Shown here: positions 63,837 to 64,000 of the stretch, piece after piece
Numbering within the stretch: the stretch's first letter is position 1
Layout of the letters: each line of letters opens with the position of its first letter
Origin: Acidovorax sp. 210-6
Lineage (GTDB): Bacteria; Pseudomonadota; Gammaproteobacteria; Burkholderiales; Burkholderiaceae_C
Reading direction: 5' to 3'
Length of the DNA stretch: 64,000 nt
Assembly (NCBI RefSeq): GCF_010020825.1
Contig: NZ_JAACJE010000001.1
Location: 1,488,001-1,552,000, forward strand
Position numbers and translations under genes: made by a program
Notes under the pieces: generated by a model
The model's database searches: none
What the model was told of the DNA's origin: nothing
The model's input: only the letters and a program-made list of their open reading frames with translations

Positions 63837-64000
63837 ATGTTTCCACTTTTTTCCCGCAGCAAGATGTCCGACGCACCTGAAACCACTCCGGCTCCGGCCA
63901 AGGCTTCCGAAGCCCATCCGTTGGACGCCATGACCGGTGGCGCCTTTTCTGCAGCGACCTCGGGCGAGCGTGCTGCGCGCATCCGTGAATGGCTGGCGAC
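63837..64000 (+). CDS. Start of a probable DUF349 protein (cut by the window edge)
   Basis: Only about 54 codons are visible: MFPLFSRSKMSDAPETTPAP, then LDAMTGGAFSAATSGERAAR. A second ATG at 63864 is an alternative start. The opening is like that of DUF349 proteins of Comamonadaceae as I recall them, but no domain is in view, so the identity is tentative. Confidence 0.4.
   Translation, partial: MFPLFSRSKMSDAPETTPAPAKASEAHPLDAMTGGAFSAATSGERAARIREWLA

Overview
The window reads as a high-GC betaproteobacterial chromosome of the order Burkholderiales, most likely family Comamonadaceae (Acidovorax, Alicycliphilus, Comamonas or Delftia type). The support is gene content and order (thyA and folA linked, glyA-nrdR behind a ZTP riboswitch, DUF2069 beside a YihY/BrkB protein, modABC-modE) and two families of short intergenic palindromic repeats that recur across the chromosomal part. 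The genus is inference.

Positions 1 to about 20,840 are accessory DNA that looks like an integrative or plasmid-derived island. It starts with a trio of overlapping tyrosine recombinases on the minus strand (1-4671, cut by the window edge) lying against a 5'-truncated PAPS-reductase-like gene. Then come a lysine-rich HU-like protein, a large ParB-family protein, a second type of integrase, and a copper P-type ATPase behind a MerR-type promoter with a 19-bp spacer. After these are two tandem paralogous ParM-like/ParR-like cassettes, the second preceded by a helically phased TGRGAC array. A CFI-box protein overlapped by a PD-(D/E)XK nuclease-like protein follows, and a P4-type integrase closes the island.

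Positions 21,128-38,476 hold an uptake cluster. A divergent Crp/Fnr regulator is followed by three TonB-dependent receptors, a NitT/TauT-type ABC transporter split between the start and the end of the run, and a secreted, C-terminally membrane-anchored CobN-like chelatase. The cluster also encodes a duplicated lipoprotein, a MotA/TolQ/ExbB-like protein, a DUF2149 protein and NnrS. The core matches the HmuR-S-T-U haem-acquisition gene set of Bacteroidetes, so uptake and demetallation of haem or another tetrapyrrole is the best functional guess.

Positions 38,535-43,089 are a small accessory patch. It contains a Fic AMP-transferase gene with a palindromic operator and a duplicated nnrS tail on its far side, an AT-rich unknown gene, and an IS3-family insertion with 3-bp target duplications.

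The rest (43,200-64,000) is core-like: molybdate transport with its ModE regulator and ModE box; folA and thyA; an FAD-linked dehydrogenase; a YihY membrane protein; an alpha/beta hydrolase and O-acetylhomoserine sulfhydrylase; a CBS protein and aroC; an EamA exporter; nrdR and glyA with a ZTP riboswitch; a lytic transglycosylase; a possible sRNA locus; a long AsmA-like DUF748 protein; and the start of a probable DUF349 gene.
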